DNA of 8,842 bases. Origin: an uncultured Ruminococcus sp. (GTDB lineage: Bacteria; Bacillota; Clostridia; Oscillospirales; CAG-272). The position numbers and the translations under genes are program-made. Where the stretch lies: assembly GCA_902796505.1 (NCBI GenBank), contig CADBPA010000128.1, forward strand, positions 1 to 8,842, read 5' to 3'. Each line of letters begins with the position of its first letter. Position 1 is the stretch's first letter. Positions 6,265-8,842 of this stretch are shown here, piece after piece. Below the pieces are notes generated by a model. It ran no database searches. It had not been told where the DNA came from and saw nothing but the letters and a program-made list of their open reading frames with translations.

Positions 6265-7209
6265 TCAGTTTTCGCCGGCGAACGCCGAAAGGTCCGGCTC
6301 GCCGTAGAGGGCTTCGTAGTCCTCGCCCAGATAGCAGGCAAAGGAGGCGACGTCGGTGTAGCCGGCGCTTTCGTATACCGAGAGATCCCGAAGGATCTGC
6401 GCATTGTCCGGCAAGAATTTCTTCGGAGGCTTTTTCCAGCGGGAGTACATCGAATTATCCAGCCAATATTCGAGGATCTTCGCGCTGCCTTTCGGAAAAA
6501 CTTTGCAGAGAGCGTCGAGCTGCGCAAGCACCGTTTCCACCGGATCGACCGACCATCCCGTCTCCTTGTCATACCGGTAGCGGTCCATCGGGGCAAATTC
6601 GAGAAATACGCCGTCTGCCGGGCGAACGGAGGTCGGCGGCAGGATCGAATCGTGGTAGGCAATGTAGCAGACAGAGGCCGCAGGATCGTCTTTTCGGAGC
6701 GCCGATAGGATCGCGTTCGCCATCAGAAGCTGTTGATCGGAAGAGGAAAGCGCGCGGCAGAGCGGGCATTTGCAGTCGCGTCCGCGCAGATCGTCCGGCC
6801 AGAAATAGTAACGGTGCGAGGAGCCGTAGAGCTGCTTTGCGATGCGCCGCGCGTTCTCTCCGATCCGTTCCAGCGCCCCCGCGGACGAAGGGCAGCAGTT
6901 GTTGTCCGGCGTGCGGACGCCGTCCTCATTCATGCGGAAAAATTCCGGATGCGTCGGAAAAAGCGAACGGGGAAGAAGCGATTTCATCGCGTGAAACTCG
7001 TATTCGACGGTAAGGCCTTCGGATCTCGCATAGTCGATCTTACGTCGAAATTCGTCGGTCTTTGCAAGCGCCAGCAGGTCGGAAAGCGTTTCGTCCGCCA
7101 GATCTCCGCCCGCCGGGTGAATGCCGATGGCGGAAATTCCGAGCGCCTTTGCGCGGCGGATGCTCTTTTCCGTCAGCTCATCCGGGTGCACAAGAATCTC
7201 TTTTTTCAT
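6265..7209 (-). CDS. Short DUF4838-type protein, glycoside hydrolase-related
   Basis: This is a 314-residue protein with its ATG at 7209, behind a GAGGA-like site about 9 nt upstream. Residues 69-112 (the EFHAMKSLLP and PTHPEFFRMNEDG region) and 134-165 (YYFWPDD, CKCPLCRAL, SSDQQLLMAN) match the pattern of DUF4838 proteins, which are related to GH67 alpha-glucuronidases and occur in glycan-use loci. The C-terminal half carries ILEYWLDNSMYSRWKKPPKKF at 254-274, as in that family. Cys at 146, 148 and 151 form CxCxxC. No signal peptide is present, so it is probably cytoplasmic. It lacks the long N-terminal domain often found in DUF4838 proteins. It lies 71 nt after a glycosidase-like gene on the same strand, probably one transcript. 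Substrate unknown. Family call is by motif memory. Confidence 0.75.
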   Translation of the reverse strand: MKKEILVHPDELTEKSIRRAKALGISAIGIHPAGGDLADETLSDLLALAKTDEFRRKIDYARSEGLTVEYEFHAMKSLLPRSLFPTHPEFFRMNEDGVRTPDNNCCPSSAGALERIGENARRIAKQLYGSSHRYYFWPDDLRGRDCKCPLCRALSSSDQQLLMANAILSALRKDDPAASVCYIAYHDSILPPTSVRPADGVFLEFAPMDRYRYDKETGWSVDPVETVLAQLDALCKVFPKGSAKILEYWLDNSMYSRWKKPPKKFLPDNAQILRDLSVYESAGYTDVASFACYLGEDYEALYGEPDLSAFAGEN

Positions 7210-7240
7210 TTTATGAATCCTCGCCTATGGAAACTCAGAC

Positions 7241-7268
7241 ATTCGCGGCAGATTTATCTGCCGCGAAT
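7241..7268 (-). other. Perfect intercistronic hairpin
   Basis: ATTCGCGGCAGA (7241-7252) and its exact reverse complement (7257-7268) enclose a 4-nt loop TTTA. On the - strand transcript it lies between the glycosidase-like stop (7281-7283) and the next start (7207-7209), with no U-run after it. On the + strand the stem is followed by TTTTG (7267-7271 region), too short for a terminator. It is more likely an RNA-stability or processing element, or partial terminator, than a full stop. Confidence 0.7.
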
Positions 7269-7280
7269 TTTGTCAATGTT

Positions 7281-8842
7281 TTATGGTTTTTGATAAATTT
7301 CGATCGTCGGGGATTTCAGGATACCGGTCTTTTTGAGCTGATATTCATAAGCCCAGCGGTCGCCCTGTTCATACCAGAAATTCGGTCCGATATAGCTGAT
7401 GTCGGCGCAGGTATGCAGACCGCTGAAGGAATTGACGCGCGAGAGGTAGACCGTCAGCGAAAGCTTATGTTTTCCGCGGTGAACGCCGCCGATCGGGAGT
7501 CTGTACGGAGCGTAAACGATCTTGCCGGCCGGCTCTCCGTCGAGCTTTACTTCGATCAGCGCGCCTCTGTAGTAGGGCGCTGCGACGACGAGATCGCTCT
7601 TTTTCTCAAGCGAGAACGGGATCTCATAGGTCAGCGCCGCGCCGTAAAAGGGAAGCCCCTGCGCCGCTGCGTCGCCGAATGAGACGGTTTTGGGTTTTTT
7701 GACGATATCCGCTTCGGATCCCCGCACACGAACGCCGAAGTTTCCGAGCAAAAACACGTTTTCAAGGCTCGTGCGTTTGCCGAACGGCACTTTGAGAATC
7801 AGCTCGTTCATTCCTTTTTTCAGATCGGGCAGACGGAAGCGGAGGATATGCCGATCCACGTACCAGCCTTCGGTCACGACCGGAACTTGCTCTCCATTGA
7901 GCAGGATCTGTACGGCTCCCTCTGCCGCAAGCGATACGGGGACCGCGAGCTCGCTTTGGAAGCGGAAGCGGAGAAAGACCGATTCTTGTTCCGTCGATCC
8001 GGCGATCCGCCAGGGCTGAACGTCCCGTCCGTCCGCCATCGGGTATCCTTTGCGGAGGCGAAGCGCGCGGTCGATGCGCAGAATCTCCTCTTTCGGCTGA
8101 TAGATCGCGCCGTCCTCGCTCCATTCCGCAAGATCCAGTACCATCACGTTCGGCTCGGAAAGCTCATAGCGGACGCCTTCCTTCACGTCGAGGGTACGGA
8201 CGGGCTTGCCCGCTTTTTCGGCGGCTTTTGTTTTCCTCGCCGGTTTTTCCCCGCTGATGCGGAGAAGAAGGCTGTCTGACGCGTAGAGCGTGCGGAAAAC
8301 GCGGGTGTTCTTTCCGATCCATTCGTATTCGGCGGGGAAGATCTTTCCGGTCACGGTATCATAGATCTCAACGTGTTTTCTGCCTTTGAGCGTAATGAAA
8401 AGCGGCTCGCCTTCGGTTTCGTCCGGGCGATAATCGCGCGTGACCTTCTTGTCAACTCGCGCAAGGAAGAGCCAGTCGCAATCGGTGTCCTCGCGCATCT
8501 GATAGATGAAGGAGGTGGTGCGCTCGCCGGCGCGCTCGCCGGAGGCGTAGCGGATCTCCACGTCGCGCCGGTCTTCGAGCGCGCGGCAAATTGAGACGGC
8601 GGTGTACTCGCAGGCATCGCAGATCCCGGCAAACGCCGCGGCTTCCGGCGAGGGGGCGGCGTCCACAAGAGAAGGAGCGTCTCCGGCGATCACGACTTTG
8701 CCGCCGCGCGCGCGGAAGTCTTTCAGGATGCCGAGCGTCGTTTGGCGGATCGTCTCCATCGCAGGGAGGATCACCGCTTCGTATTGCATTTTTCCGACGT
8801 GCAGCGAGGCGTCGTCGCTCGCTTCGTAAAGCTCCGGCAGCA
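7281..8842 (-). CDS. Glycoside-hydrolase-like protein, C-terminal part (GH106 / alpha-L-rhamnosidase-like), 5' partial
   Basis: The frame is open through the right edge (first complete codon at 8838-8840), so 519 residues of the C-terminus are visible. The ATG at 8789 is internal: the residues before it (LPELYEASDDASLHVGKM) read as continuous protein. Visible residues about 18-55 (YEAVILPAMETI, GILKDFRARGGKVVIAG) match the Rossmann-like domain after the catalytic barrel in large family-106-type proteins. Then come beta domains: a segment with VEIYDTVTGKIFP, a Lys/Ala-rich linker (SGEKPARKTKAAEKAG), and jelly-roll carbohydrate-binding modules with IYQPKEEILRID, LLNGEQVPVV and FLLGNFGVRVRG. The end (SFSGLHTCADISYIGPNFWY, GDRWAYEYQLKKTGILKSPTI) is the family's terminal signature. 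It probably cleaves or binds rhamnose-containing glycans, but the catalytic part lies outside, so substrate is unproven. The downstream gene is a DUF4838 protein. Confidence 0.82.
   Translation of the reverse strand, partial: LPELYEASDDASLHVGKMQYEAVILPAMETIRQTTLGILKDFRARGGKVVIAGDAPSLVDAAPSPEAAAFAGICDACEYTAVSICRALEDRRDVEIRYASGERAGERTTSFIYQMREDTDCDWLFLARVDKKVTRDYRPDETEGEPLFITLKGRKHVEIYDTVTGKIFPAEYEWIGKNTRVFRTLYASDSLLLRISGEKPARKTKAAEKAGKPVRTLDVKEGVRYELSEPNVMVLDLAEWSEDGAIYQPKEEILRIDRALRLRKGYPMADGRDVQPWRIAGSTEQESVFLRFRFQSELAVPVSLAAEGAVQILLNGEQVPVVTEGWYVDRHILRFRLPDLKKGMNELILKVPFGKRTSLENVFLLGNFGVRVRGSEADIVKKPKTVSFGDAAAQGLPFYGAALTYEIPFSLEKKSDLVVAAPYYRGALIEVKLDGEPAGKIVYAPYRLPIGGVHRGKHKLSLTVYLSRVNSFSGLHTCADISYIGPNFWYEQGDRWAYEYQLKKTGILKSPTIEIYQKP

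Noticed and set aside
7251..7276. Possible - strand promoter with TTGACA between the glycan genes
   Set aside because: TTGACA (7271-7276 on the - strand) has no acceptable -10 at 16-18 nt; the nearest, TAAATC, is at 14 nt and lies within the hairpin.

Overview
The window looks like chromosomal DNA from an anaerobic Firmicute, probably an uncultured Clostridia / Oscillospirales-like gut or rumen bacterium. This is inferred from strong AGGAGG-type ribosome binding sites, a sigma-A-type promoter (TTGACA, 17 nt, TAAAAT), moderately high GC, tight gene packing, and the families present: a paired COG0523 GTPase set, a COG2509 flavoprotein, and DUF4838 and family-106-like glycosidase relatives. No taxonomic marker gene is present, so the assignment is tentative. 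There are no RNA genes, mobile elements or CRISPR arrays.

Left region (1-5393, + strand): six genes run head to tail with gaps of 7-24 nt and one 4-nt overlap, so they are very likely one operon that starts upstream of the window. (1) The 3' part of a COG0523/CobW-type GTPase carries a 97-residue His/Asp/Glu/Cys-rich metal-binding insert. (2) A second, divergent COG0523-like GTPase is fused to a C-terminal domain resembling the end of TIGR03943/DUF1980 (YcgQ-like) proteins. (3) An AraC-family regulator. (4, 5) Two small membrane proteins of unknown function, translationally coupled. (6) A COG2509 FAD-dependent dehydrogenase. COG0523 and TIGR03943 proteins are known to sit together with a YcgR-type permease in metal (usually zinc) handling loci, so genes 1-2 look like a metal-trafficking module. 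The link of genes 3-6 to it is by position only.

Middle (5394-6264): a short spacer with weak secondary structure is followed by a monocistronic lipoprotein gene with its own near-consensus promoter. A strong bidirectional terminator lies between this gene and the convergent genes to its right.

Right region (6265-8842, - strand): two genes for glycan processing. The upstream one (7281-8842) is the C-terminal part of a large glycoside-hydrolase-like protein resembling family 106 / alpha-L-rhamnosidase-type enzymes, cut by the window edge. The downstream one (6265-7209) is a short DUF4838-type protein. The 71-nt gap between them holds a perfect 12-bp hairpin.

The most interesting material is the first two genes: a heavily histidine-loaded COG0523 protein next to a degenerate COG0523-TIGR03943 fusion that lacks the usual CxCC metal motif.
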